From Pannonibacter indicus (GTDB taxonomy: Bacteria; Pseudomonadota; Alphaproteobacteria; Rhizobiales; Stappiaceae): a stretch of 64,000 bases of DNA. The first letter of the stretch is position 1. Every line of letters starts with the position of its first letter. Location: NCBI RefSeq assembly GCF_001418225.1, contig NZ_LIPT01000002.1, forward strand, positions 248,001 through 312,000, in the 5' to 3' direction. A program made the translations under genes and the position numbers. A model generated the notes under the pieces. It was not told the DNA's origin. It saw only the letters and a program-made list of their open reading frames with translations, and searched no databases. Of this stretch, positions 49,355 to 57,770 are shown one piece after another.

Positions 49355-50082
49355 ACGAGATCCGGCAGCCCCCCACGCGGCACGCGCCGTGTCTCCTCAG
49401 AGCCGATGATGACGCAGGTGGCCATATCCGCCATACTTGCTTTGGCCTCAGAAAGGAGCACCACCGCGATCCGTTCATCCGGACGCCCCGCAGCCCGGCC
49501 AAAGATGACCAGCGTCTCCGGCTTCAGAACTTCCCGCAGCAGTTCGAAGGCCCGGTCCAGCTGCCAGGGCCGGGCCTTGCTGACCGGATTGTAGAAGGCC
49601 ATGACGAACCCGGCTTCGGCAGCAAGGCGCAGCCGCTTTTCGATCAGCGGCCATGGTTTCAGGTTGTCGGAAAGGGAGATGGCACAGAAATCATGACCAA
49701 GCGGCGCGCCAATCCGGGCAGCGACGGCCAGCATGGCGGTGATGCCCGGCACGATGACGAGATCAACCTGCTTCCAGCCGTCCGGCCCATGCTCGATGGC
49801 CTCGCACACGGCTGCCGCCATGGCAAAGACGCCCGGATCACCGCCGGAGACCATGCAGACCCGCTCACCCCTCGCGGCTCTCTCCAGCGCATCGCGGGCA
49901 CGGGCCAGCTCTTCCCGGTTGTCCGAGGCGATCCGCATCTGATCCGGCCGCAGGCTCAGCCGTTCCAGATAGGGCAGATAGCCGAGGAAGGCGGTTGAAT
50001 CATCAATGGCAGCCTGGGCTTCCGGTGTCATCTGCAAGGGGTTGCCCGGACCGGTGCCGATCACATAGAGGCGCCCGCTCAT
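49318..50082 (-). CDS. cobJ: Precorrin-3B C17-methyltransferase CobJ
   Basis: Performs ring contraction and C-17 methylation. The 254-residue protein has RLYVIGTGPGNPLQMTPEAQ, ERVCMVSGGDPGVFAMAAAV, IVPGITAMLAVAARIGAPLGHDFCAISLSDNL and MAFYNPVSKARPWQ, the standard CobJ/CbiH blocks. The start overlaps the cobI stop by 4 bases (ATGA) and the end overlaps the convergent cobK. Confidence 0.96.
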   Translation of the reverse strand: MSGRLYVIGTGPGNPLQMTPEAQAAIDDSTAFLGYLPYLERLSLRPDQMRIASDNREELARARDALERAARGERVCMVSGGDPGVFAMAAAVCEAIEHGPDGWKQVDLVIVPGITAMLAVAARIGAPLGHDFCAISLSDNLKPWPLIEKRLRLAAEAGFVMAFYNPVSKARPWQLDRAFELLREVLKPETLVIFGRAAGRPDERIAVVLLSEAKASMADMATCVIIGSEETRRVPRGGLPDLVYTPRFAASSSQ

Positions 50083-50822
50083 CGCAGCCCGCTCCAGCCC
50101 GGCACGAGCACCAGCGAGAAATAGGGCGCCGCGTCATCCGGCTTGGCAGCCAGACGCACCACCTTTTCCGCCGCCATGGTGCCACGTTCCACGTAGATCG
50201 CGTCCTCCAAACGGCCACAGGCGGCCAGCGCCCGCCGGACCTTCGGCAGGTTGCGGCCGATCTTCATGATCACCGCCGCCTCCGTATCGGCAAGCCGCCG
50301 CTGCAGCTCGGCTTCGCCCATGGTGCCCGGCAGCACGGACAGGACGTCATCCCCTTGCGCAATGGGCACACCGGTGCGCGACCAGCAGCCGGACATCGCG
50401 GTGATGCCTGGAATGACTTCGACGGCAAACCGGTCCGCCAGCCGCACATGCATATGCATGTAGGAGCCGTAGAACATCGGATCGCCTTCGGACAGGACCG
50501 CGACCGTGCGCCCGGCATTCAGATGCGCGGCAATCGCCTTGGCAGACTCCTCGTAGAAGGCTTCAAGGCATGTGGTGTAGGCCGCCTCGTGCTTGCCGAT
50601 CTCAGTGGTGACCGGATAGTACAGCGGCAGCTCTTCCACGCCCGGCCGGATCATGCTGTCCGCGATGCGGCGGCCATTGCCGGTGCGTCCGGCCTTGGCG
50701 AACCAGGCGATCACATCCGCCTCGCCCAATATGCGCACGGCCTTGACGGTCATCAGTTCCGGATCACCCGGCCCCGTTCCCACGCCGTAAAGGCGGCCAG
50801 GGGCACCGTTCTGCGCACTCAT
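50079..50822 (-). CDS. cobI: Precorrin-2 C20-methyltransferase CobI
   Basis: Converts precorrin-2 to precorrin-3A. The 247-residue protein shows GRLYGVGTGPGDPELMTVKA, VAVLSEGDPMFYGSYMHMHV, VIPGITAMSGCWSRTGVPIA and MKIGRNLPKVRRALAACG. ATGA overlaps with cobH upstream and cobJ downstream indicate translational coupling. Confidence 0.96.
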   Translation of the reverse strand: MSAQNGAPGRLYGVGTGPGDPELMTVKAVRILGEADVIAWFAKAGRTGNGRRIADSMIRPGVEELPLYYPVTTEIGKHEAAYTTCLEAFYEESAKAIAAHLNAGRTVAVLSEGDPMFYGSYMHMHVRLADRFAVEVIPGITAMSGCWSRTGVPIAQGDDVLSVLPGTMGEAELQRRLADTEAAVIMKIGRNLPKVRRALAACGRLEDAIYVERGTMAAEKVVRLAAKPDDAAPYFSLVLVPGWSGLR

Positions 50823-51451
50823 AGACCGGGCCTCGCCAGGGCATTGACTGCGGCAGCCGTCATTGCGCTGCCGCCCAGCCGTCCGTGCACCGTGGCAAAG
50901 GGCACGCCCCAGGGGTTATCCGCCAGCGCTTCCTTGGATTCCGCCGCGCCGACAAATCCCACCGGCATGCCGATGATGGCTGCGGGCTTCGGCGCGCCGT
51001 CGCGCAGCAGCTCCAGCAGATAGAACAACGCGGTTGGCGCATTGCCGATGGCAACGACCGATCCGGCGAGCCTGTCCAGCCAGAGCCGCATGGCCGCCGC
51101 CGAGCGGGTGTTGCCGATCTCAGCCGCCATCTCCGGCGTGCGCGGATCGCGCAAGGTGCAGATGACCTCATTGTTGGCCGGCAGGCGGGCCGCGGTGACC
51201 CCGCGCGCGACCATTTCCGCATCACAGAACACCGGCGCACCAGCCAGCAGGGCTTCGCGTGCCGCAGACACGAAATCCGGCGAGAAGCTGAAATGCGCGG
51301 CGGCCTCGACCAGACCGCAGGCATGAATCATCCGGACGGCAACATCCGCTTCAGCCACGGAGAACCGCGACAGGTCCGCCTCCGCGCGGATGATGGCAAA
51401 GGATTGCTCGTAGATGGCTGTCCCGTCCTTGATATAGTCGTAATGCATCAT
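50819..51451 (-). CDS. cobH: Precorrin-8X methylmutase CobH
   Basis: Moves the methyl group from C-11 to C-12 to form hydrogenobyrinic acid. The catalytic His is in VRMIHACGLVEAAAHFSFSP. SVVAIGNAPTALFYLLELL and IIGMPVGFVGAAESKEAL are family signatures. Length 210, normal. Overlaps cobG and cobI by 4 bases each. Confidence 0.96.
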   Translation of the reverse strand: MMHYDYIKDGTAIYEQSFAIIRAEADLSRFSVAEADVAVRMIHACGLVEAAAHFSFSPDFVSAAREALLAGAPVFCDAEMVARGVTAARLPANNEVICTLRDPRTPEMAAEIGNTRSAAAMRLWLDRLAGSVVAIGNAPTALFYLLELLRDGAPKPAAIIGMPVGFVGAAESKEALADNPWGVPFATVHGRLGGSAMTAAAVNALARPGL

Positions 51452-52821
51452 GCCCTTTCTGCCCCGGCCATGGCGAGGATGGCGGCTCCGCTTGCGCCGA
51501 GCACGTGCTGCGCTGTTTGCCCCGGTTGGCGGTTCAGTTCAATCCCGCGCTGCAGGCGGGGCAGAACTGTTTCCAGCCTCTGCGGAGAAAGCTGCAGGTC
51601 CGGCCGGCTGTCCGCCCGCCCGCCCAGCACGATGGCCGCTCCCTGCTCCGTGCCGGTGACCGTCAATGCCGCCACCTGCGGATGGGCGCATCCCTTGGAG
51701 CAGCCTGAAACATGAACGCGGCAGGAGCCATCGAGCACACCCGGCGCGGCGGCCGAAGCGGCACTGATGAGACGTTCTGCCTGCTGGCGGGTGTTGATCC
51801 TTGCTGCCGCACAGAAGCCGGTGCCGGGGCAGGCGGAAATGAAATGTGCCGGGTCAGACGGCGATGTGATGAGCCCTTGCGCCGCGGCAAGGGCGGCGGC
51901 GGCTTCCACGGTCTCTTCCCTCAGCCCCAGCACCAGCAGCGCGTGATCCGGCGCAAGCCGGATTTCCGTGGCGCCGAGGCGTTGAAGCCCGGCCATCAGT
52001 GCTTCCAGCTCATCCGCGTGGATGCGGCCATAGGCGAGCCGGAGTGCCAGAACGAGGAGAGCGCCGCTGCGGATCACACCGGCTGGCCCGACCGGCGCGG
52101 GGAAACCTGCCTCAGGACCTGCGCCGTCCCCGCTCCCCTCAACATCAGGGGCAATATCCCGCCCGCGTGCGTGGCCGCCGCGCCGCGACAAGGCGCGCAG
52201 CAGCTCCATCACCCGGGCCGCTGCAGCTTCCTCCGGCAGAAGGGCAACGGGCTTTGCCGATCCGGCATCACCCGCCAGCGCAAGGCGCCAGAGCACCCCG
52301 CCCTCTGCCTTCACCGCATCGAGCCGGATGTCCGCGCTGGCCGTAGACAGGTTGAAACAGCCGCCGCCGTTGACCGTGATTGCCAGTTTCGGCGCAAGGG
52401 CGAGCGGCGGAACATGGCTGGCAATGCCCTGCCGGACCGCTTCGGCAAGCTCTCTGGCATCCGCCGTTTCAGACGGATCAAGCCCGGACAGGGGCGGCAC
52501 CTCGATGGCCGTGCCCGTGCGCGTCACGATGCCGGCCGCCTGCAACCCTTCGGCCAGCGGAGCGGCGCTCTCCGGCGTCAGGCCGCGGATCTGCAGATTG
52601 CCGCGCGCGGTCACCTCCAGAAGACCGTTGCCGGTGCGGCGGGCAAGCCCTGCCATCGTCATCCATCCGGCCGGGCTGAGGCCAGGCGCCTGCGGGCGCA
52701 GCCGCACGAGAAGGCCATCCCCCGTGGCCATGGGCGCGGCCAGAGACGGGCACGCCCCCCGCCTGACCGGAACGCGCGGGGCCTCCCCAACGGCCAGAGC
52801 CGGTGTCTTCAGCGCGCTCAT
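51448..52821 (-). CDS. cobG: Precorrin-3B synthase CobG
   Basis: Oxygen-dependent monooxygenase of the aerobic pathway, related to sulfite/nitrite reductases. The 457-residue protein has two ferredoxin-like half-domains (GLLVRLRPQAPGLSPAGWMTMAG region) and the [4Fe-4S] Cys set in FISACPGTGFCAAARINTRQ and VHVSGCSKGCAHPQVAALTV. Its presence confirms the aerobic (cob) rather than anaerobic (cbi) route. Coupled by 4-base overlaps to cobF and cobH. Confidence 0.95.
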   Translation of the reverse strand: MSALKTPALAVGEAPRVPVRRGACPSLAAPMATGDGLLVRLRPQAPGLSPAGWMTMAGLARRTGNGLLEVTARGNLQIRGLTPESAAPLAEGLQAAGIVTRTGTAIEVPPLSGLDPSETADARELAEAVRQGIASHVPPLALAPKLAITVNGGGCFNLSTASADIRLDAVKAEGGVLWRLALAGDAGSAKPVALLPEEAAAARVMELLRALSRRGGHARGRDIAPDVEGSGDGAGPEAGFPAPVGPAGVIRSGALLVLALRLAYGRIHADELEALMAGLQRLGATEIRLAPDHALLVLGLREETVEAAAALAAAQGLITSPSDPAHFISACPGTGFCAAARINTRQQAERLISAASAAAPGVLDGSCRVHVSGCSKGCAHPQVAALTVTGTEQGAAIVLGGRADSRPDLQLSPQRLETVLPRLQRGIELNRQPGQTAQHVLGASGAAILAMAGAERA

Positions 52822-53630
52822 GCGGCGTCCTCCCGGTTCAGGGGGACGGTTTCATCCTGCGCCGTCAGACCGGATGCCGGGCGGCGGATGAGATAGGTGT
52901 CCATGATCCAGCCATGCCTCGCCCTTGCGGCCTGCCGCAGACGGGAAATTTCAGCCGCCACGTCTCCCAGCCGGCCCGAGACGAGAATTTCCATCTCCGT
53001 GCCCAGATAGGCGCCCCAGAAGATCTGCGCGTCCGGCTCACCGGCGCCCTCATAGGCCTGAACCCCGTCGAGCATCACGGCCACATCCGCAGAACCTGTG
53101 GTCCAGCCCTGCGCCAGCCGGCGGCCGGTGGTGATCTCCACCGGCTGGCCGATGCGGTTGAGCGGGATCCTGTGCCTTGCGCACAGCACCTGCAGGCTGC
53201 TGATGCCGGGAATGACGTCATAGTCGAAGGCAATCCGCCCGCGGGCGCGCAGGTGCTCCATGATGCGGATGGTGCTGTCATAGAGCATGGGATCACCCCA
53301 GACGAGCACGCCTGCGGTCCCTTCCGGGCCAATCTCTTCGGCTAAAAGCTGCTCGTAGATCCCGGCAATCGCCAGATGCCAGTCGTCCACGGCCGCCGGG
53401 TAGTTGCTGTCCTTGCGGCGGACGGGCATGTCAAAATGCACGAGTTTCGGGTCTTTGCGGGTGATGTAGCGGCCGCATATCTGTTCGCGCAGCCGGACAA
53501 GGAAGTCCTTTTCCCCGCCTTTCCTCGGCAGAAAGAGCGCGTCGCAGCTGTTCAGCGCCTTGACCGCTTCCATGGTCAAATGCTCGGGATTGCCTGCGCC
53601 AATCCCGATGACCCGAACCCGTCTCGTCAT
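52818..53630 (-). CDS. cobF: Precorrin-6A synthase (deacetylating) CobF
   Basis: C-1 methylation with loss of acetate. The methyltransferase fold starts VRVIGIGAGNPEHLTMEAVK, then CDALFLPRKGGEKDFLVRLR, VLVWGDPMLYDSTIRIMEHL and DVIPGISSLQVLCARHRIPL. Length 270 from ATG 53630 (GGGGG at 53635-53639); the frame extends further upstream without homology. It is the first gene of cobFGHIJ. I see no cobalamin riboswitch in its 256-base upstream gap. Confidence 0.94.
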   Translation of the reverse strand: MTRRVRVIGIGAGNPEHLTMEAVKALNSCDALFLPRKGGEKDFLVRLREQICGRYITRKDPKLVHFDMPVRRKDSNYPAAVDDWHLAIAGIYEQLLAEEIGPEGTAGVLVWGDPMLYDSTIRIMEHLRARGRIAFDYDVIPGISSLQVLCARHRIPLNRIGQPVEITTGRRLAQGWTTGSADVAVMLDGVQAYEGAGEPDAQIFWGAYLGTEMEILVSGRLGDVAAEISRLRQAARARHGWIMDTYLIRRPASGLTAQDETVPLNREDAA

Positions 53631-53886
53631 CATTCCCCCGTGCGCCCTGCGCTCCCGGTCCGCGTCCCTGCATGGGTCCCGCGGGAAGTCATAGCGGCGC
53701 AAGAACTGGCCTTGCACCCTGAGCTGCAACATTAGCCTGCCCCCGCCGCGAAGGCCAGCCGCAAGACCTGCGGCAGTTTCCTCCTTTTGGCCGGCAGGAA
53801 GAACGCTCTGCACCAGACCGTGGGGGCTGAAACAGCGACCCCGGCCGCAGTCTCCTGCTGCCGGGGCGTGGACTGTCTTACAACCT

Positions 53887-54265
53887 TCAGAGAATCATCA
53901 TCAGAATGTCCGTGTATTCGAGCAGTACCTCCTGGCCAAGTTCGACGCCAAGGCCCGACATCTTCGTGCCGTTGAAAGGGGTGTTGGGCTGGATCATGCC
54001 GTGCTTGTTGATCCAGACGGTGCAGTAATCGAGCTGCGAGGCCACAGCCCGCGCCTTCTCCGGACCGGATGACCAGACAGAGCCGTCAAGGCCGGATGGG
54101 CTGTCATCGGCGGCACGGATCGCCTCCTCCAGATCGTTGTAGCCGATGACCGGCAGCGCCCTGCACCTCGAAGCGGGAGCCGGTCCCGTTGAGCGGCTTG
54201 CCCGGCTCGCGGGTGATGAGTCGCGGGAGTTCATCCGCATGGCGTGCCGCCCCCATCTGCATGTG
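53887..54265 (-). pseudogene. Aldehyde dehydrogenase remnant with internal deletion
   Basis: The C-terminal 90 residues (from LPVIGYNDLEEAIRAADDSP through CTVWINKHGMIQPNTPFNG to GLGVELGQEVLLEYTDI) are clear ALDH-superfamily sequence. Directly upstream, in the other frame, is AARHADELPRLITREPGKPL followed by NGTGSRFEVQG, an ALDH N-terminal segment. The junction is near 54150-54160. About 300 residues including the catalytic Cys/Glu and the NAD site are missing, with a frameshift at the join, so this is a deletion pseudogene. The missing start beyond 54265 is not recognisable. A GC-rich hairpin lies downstream at 53839-53866. Confidence 0.85.
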
Positions 54266-54434
54266 AAGGCGGCTCCGGTCATTCCGGTCTGTGCCTTGCG
54301 CTTGCGGGCGGTTATCCGCCTCTACGCATTATTCCTGAGCCGCCTTCGTTGAGCCCTTGCGCAACCGTGCTGTCAAGCCGCTCCTGCGCAGGACCCAGCC
54401 TTCCGGCTCTGCGCCGCGTCACTCCGGGGGCGCC
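54266..54434. other. Gap between ALDH remnant and GGDEF/EAL gene
   Basis: 169 bases without a supportable gene. It presumably contains decayed upstream sequence of the aldehyde dehydrogenase and its lost promoter. Confidence 0.5.
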
Positions 54435-56639
54435 TCACGCGGCTTTTTTCAGGAGGTCAGCGGCGCTGGTCCAGGGCTGCGGGGCGCCGAAATGAAAGCC
54501 CTGCGCGGTGAAGACGCCAAGCTCTGCCAGGCAAACGGCGGTGTCGTCATTCTCCACCGCTTCGGCGATGACCCTTGCCCCCAGCGAGGCGGCCACAAGC
54601 ACGATGCCCTTGACCTGGACCCGCTGCACCCGGTCGCTCAGCAGGCTGGCCGTCATGCTGCCGTCGATCTTCAGCCACTTGAGGCCGAGGCCCTTCAGAT
54701 GCGTGGTTCTCGGCCAATTGCCGGCGAAATCATCCAGAATCAGCGTCGCGCCATGGGCCTTGAGGATACCGGCCAGCCGCATCATGCCTGCGGTCTCGCG
54801 CGCGACCGCCAGCTCGGACACCTCAAAGGCCAGCCGTGTGGCTATGCCCCGGTTTGCAGCAAGAGCGCCATCCAGAAAGCTCAGAAAATCACTGTCGCCC
54901 AGCGACTGCTCCGACAGGTTGATGGAGAATTGCCCGGCTGCCGCCCGGCCGCCCCGGCGCAGCCGCGCCAGCGCCAGTTCAACCACCCGCCGGTCGACCT
55001 GCGGCAGCAGGCCATGCCGTGCGGCAGCGGACAGCACGCCCTGCGGCTCCAGAAGGCCCAGTTCCTCATCGTCCACCCGCAGCAGCAATTCGGTCATCAC
55101 CGTGCGGCCCGTGGCCGTGCAGCACACCGGCTGGGAAAAGAGCTGCAGGCGGTCAGCGGCCAGCGCCTGCTCGATCCGCTCCAGATTGGAGCGCGAGGCC
55201 TTGTAGGAGGCCAGAAGATGCTCATCAAAGCGGAACTGCAGCACCTTGCCCCCGCCCAGCGCCTTGCTGGAGATGCAGGCCTGATCGGCCCAGCGCAGCA
55301 CATCCGCTGCCGAAGCATTGAGCGTGCGGGCAAACTGCCGGTCCAGAACGGCAAAGCCGATGCTGCCGCCGGTGCGGTAAACCGCACCGTCCCACGGGAA
55401 GTTGAGCTGGGCCAGAGAGGCTGCGATGGTGCCGGCAAAGCCATGGGCGCCATCCTCGTCGGCGCTGAAGCGGATGATGGCAAACTCGTCACCACCGAGA
55501 CGCGCCACAAGCGCCGTTTCCCCCGCGATCTGGCGGAGCTGGGCGGCGATACGCTCCAGCATGGCATCGCCTGCCATATGCCCGGCCCGGTCATTGATGA
55601 TCTTGAACTGGTCAAGATCCACCACCAGCACCGTAATGCCGGCAGAGGCGCCCGCCCGCACCCGGGTCAACTCATCCTCAAGCGCCTGCTGGAAGGCACG
55701 CCGGTTGGCCAGGCCCGTCAGCGGGTCCTCCATGGCGAGGCGCTCCAGTTCCCGTGTGCGCGCTTCCGGCTCGCGGCCTGCCCCGGCTCCGGCGGCGGTG
55801 CCCAAAAGCACCATCACCCCGTCGGCGCGGCCAACCCAGTCACGGCTGGGCGCAAATGTCAGCACCAGATCCTTGAGCATTTCTGCCCCGCCTGACATGC
55901 CGGCCTTGCGCTGGCACAGCTGCGCCAGCGCACCGGTCACCTGACCGGACGGCAGGGTGACATGGGTGCACTCGCCCTCCAGCGCCGCGGCAAAGGCCGG
56001 CTCCAGCGTCCGGCGGAAAAGCTCATGCCCGGCAAGCTCTGCCAGATGCATGCCGGTGAGGGCGCCCTCATCCATATCCTGAAGCGTGGCCAGCTGCGGG
56101 TCATGGTCGTCGACAGGGAGCACATCGGCCACCCGGCCATTGCGCCCGAGCATCAGCACCCGCCCGGCCAGCAGATGCGCCGCCTGCTGGGCAATGCGCA
56201 TGCGCCGCTCAGCCGGACCGGCAAATGCAAGCTCGCGGAACTCCAGAAACAGCAGCTGCGTCTGGCGCGGCGCAGCGGCGGTGCGCAAGGGAGTGCAGGT
56301 CAGCCGCATCGGCGCCCCGCGCCCCTCGTCAAAGGCAAACATGCCTTCGGCCATGGCGGGCTTGCCGCGAGCGGCCATCTCGATCAGCGGTTTCAGCCGG
56401 CGCAGGGCCGGTTCATTGATCACAGCTTCAAGGGGACGCCCGGTCAGAAGCGCGCTGCTGCAGGCCAGCTCTTCCAGCAAGGCCTGATTGGCCAGCAGAA
56501 ACCTTCCCCGCGCCGTGAGCAGGGCAGCCGGATGGCGCACGCTGTGCAGCAACGTTCCCGCCGCGCAGGCGAGATCAAGTTCCGTCAGCGGCCTGACATC
56601 TGCATGGGTCTGCGGAGAAATCGAGGTCTCTTCAGTCAA
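54435..56639 (-). CDS. PAS-GGDEF-EAL cyclic-di-GMP signalling protein
   Basis: Putative diguanylate cyclase/phosphodiesterase, 734 residues from TTG 56639 (GAGGGA at 56646-56651). The N-terminal 300 residues contain PAS-like sensor folds (VRHPAALLTARGRFLLANQA) and no transmembrane helix, so it is cytosolic. The GGDEF domain (LAMEDPLTGLANRRAFQQAL ... ARLGGDEFAII, about residue 383) looks catalytically intact. The EAL domain (from about 510) is degenerate: EAL is ELL in MTELLLRVD, and the DDFGTGYSSL loop reads DDFAGNWPRTTHL. INLSEQS, FEVSELA, LKIDGS, VIAEAVEN and QGFHFGAPQP remain. Activity probably favours synthesis; the phosphodiesterase half may be weak or regulatory. The longer frame to 56975 has no homology. 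Confidence 0.88.
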   Translation of the reverse strand: MTEETSISPQTHADVRPLTELDLACAAGTLLHSVRHPAALLTARGRFLLANQALLEELACSSALLTGRPLEAVINEPALRRLKPLIEMAARGKPAMAEGMFAFDEGRGAPMRLTCTPLRTAAAPRQTQLLFLEFRELAFAGPAERRMRIAQQAAHLLAGRVLMLGRNGRVADVLPVDDHDPQLATLQDMDEGALTGMHLAELAGHELFRRTLEPAFAAALEGECTHVTLPSGQVTGALAQLCQRKAGMSGGAEMLKDLVLTFAPSRDWVGRADGVMVLLGTAAGAGAGREPEARTRELERLAMEDPLTGLANRRAFQQALEDELTRVRAGASAGITVLVVDLDQFKIINDRAGHMAGDAMLERIAAQLRQIAGETALVARLGGDEFAIIRFSADEDGAHGFAGTIAASLAQLNFPWDGAVYRTGGSIGFAVLDRQFARTLNASAADVLRWADQACISSKALGGGKVLQFRFDEHLLASYKASRSNLERIEQALAADRLQLFSQPVCCTATGRTVMTELLLRVDDEELGLLEPQGVLSAAARHGLLPQVDRRVVELALARLRRGGRAAAGQFSINLSEQSLGDSDFLSFLDGALAANRGIATRLAFEVSELAVARETAGMMRLAGILKAHGATLILDDFAGNWPRTTHLKGLGLKWLKIDGSMTASLLSDRVQRVQVKGIVLVAASLGARVIAEAVENDDTAVCLAELGVFTAQGFHFGAPQPWTSAADLLKKAA

Positions 56640-57049
56640 ACCGTATCCCTCAGCAAAAGGACCAGGATTCCTGATCCTCTCTCCCCCAAATCGATCTCCA
56701 GAAGTGGACCACCACCGCGCTGCGGGCAACCGGGACGCGGACAGTTTTCCCAATGGCGTTCCCCGTGACCTTAACAAATTGCTAACGCGCTGGCGAGGGT
56801 TTCCGCCGCACCCGGACACGATACGATCAGACGCAGCGTCACAATATGGCCCGATTGTATAGGCATCAGGCCGCCATCGACTTCCGGAGTCATCGAAGGT
56901 TTGGCTCCAGATGAACTGCTGACTATCCTGCGAGGGCTGGCTGTAGCCGCGTGCCCCTCCTGGCGGATTTACCATTCCGTTTCAGCCCTGTGCTGAACAC
57001 CGCTGCAGGAAGATCACCGGGGGATGAGACAATAGAGTCCGAATATGAA
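56640..57049. other. Divergent control region between GGDEF/EAL gene and rlpA-like gene
   Basis: 410 bases with no supportable gene. It must contain the promoters of both divergent genes. I see no high-scoring promoter or palindrome; open frames crossing it lack homology. Confidence 0.5.
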
Positions 57050-57457
57050 ATGAAGACCAGCGCCTCGCGCGCGGTATACGCCAGGTCTTTGGCAGCATTG
57101 GCTTTTTCCATGGCAGCGGCCGCCTCTGCGACAGCTTCTGCCGCCACATCCGGCCAGTGCGGCATGGCATCCTGGTATGCAATGACCAGCAAGACCGCCA
57201 GCGGCGAGCGCGCCAATCCCAACATGCTGACAGCCGCCCACCGGTCCCTGCCCTTCGGCACCGTGGTCACGGTCATCAACCTGGACAACGGCAGGCAGGT
57301 GAAGGTCCGCATCAACGATCGTGGCCCCTTCATCCGGTCCCGCGTCATTGACGTGACCCGGCAGGCTGCGAACGAGCTGGGCTTCACCGGCAAGGGGACC
57401 GCCCGGGTCAAGGTCGTTGGCCCGCATGGTGAGCTTAAGGCCGGCAAGCACTGTTAA
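57050..57457 (+). CDS. RlpA-like double-psi beta-barrel protein (exported)
   Basis: 135 residues from ATG 57050. A Sec signal peptide (MKTSASRAVYARSLAALAFS then an Ala-rich stretch ending ATASA) is followed by one DPBB domain, CGMASWYAMTSKTASGERAN, FGTVVTVINLDNGRQVKVRI and NDRGPFIRSRVIDVTRQAA. This is the RlpA family, septal lytic transglycosylases acting on denuded peptidoglycan. There is no lipobox and no C-terminal SPOR domain, so it is a minimal periplasmic member; catalysis is not guaranteed. The expected GxASWYG is GMASWYA. Confidence 0.85.
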   Translation: MKTSASRAVYARSLAALAFSMAAAASATASAATSGQCGMASWYAMTSKTASGERANPNMLTAAHRSLPFGTVVTVINLDNGRQVKVRINDRGPFIRSRVIDVTRQAANELGFTGKGTARVKVVGPHGELKAGKHC

Positions 57458-57604
57458 TAATGCGGATGCACAGGCGCCATTTTATCCTCCGCCGCAAGAG
57501 CGAAGCATTATTTATGATGATCTCTGACATTAAGTAATGACAGCATCAGAGGCGAACGTTACATTGCGCCGTCGTGGTCGATGGGGCCATGTGCACAAAA
57601 CTTG
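57458..57604 (+). other. AT-rich gap before a strong terminator, possible small RNA
   Basis: 148 bases between rlpA-like stop and the hairpin at 57605. The first part (57470-57545) is AT-rich and could hold a promoter. No reading frame with support. The terminator may simply end the rlpA-like transcript. Confidence 0.3.
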
Positions 57605-57640
57605 AGCCGCGCACCTTCGTCCGAAGGGCGCGGCTTTTTT
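57605..57640 (+). terminator. Intrinsic terminator downstream of the rlpA-like gene
   Basis: AGCCGCGC (57605-57612) pairs GCGCGGCT (57628-57635) with a bulged A, inner CCTTC/GAAGG, then TTTTTT (57635-57640). Confidence 0.88.
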
Positions 57641-57770
57641 CATCTGCTTCAGACTGCCCAGAAATTATGCAAAAGCTTCAATGCGCCTGGCTCAAGAGGG
57701 TCTGCTCAAGCCCCTGCGGCGTCCGGGCAATTTCTAGGCATGAAGCGCCGGCCTCCCGCATGCCCCGGTG

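Noticed and set aside
53839-53870. B12-box-like AGCAGGAGACTGC on the minus strand upstream of cobF
   Set aside because: It lies in a GC-rich hairpin and the other conserved parts of a cobalamin aptamer (GGTGAAA, CCGCAACTGT) are missing upstream; the ALDH remnant occupies that place.
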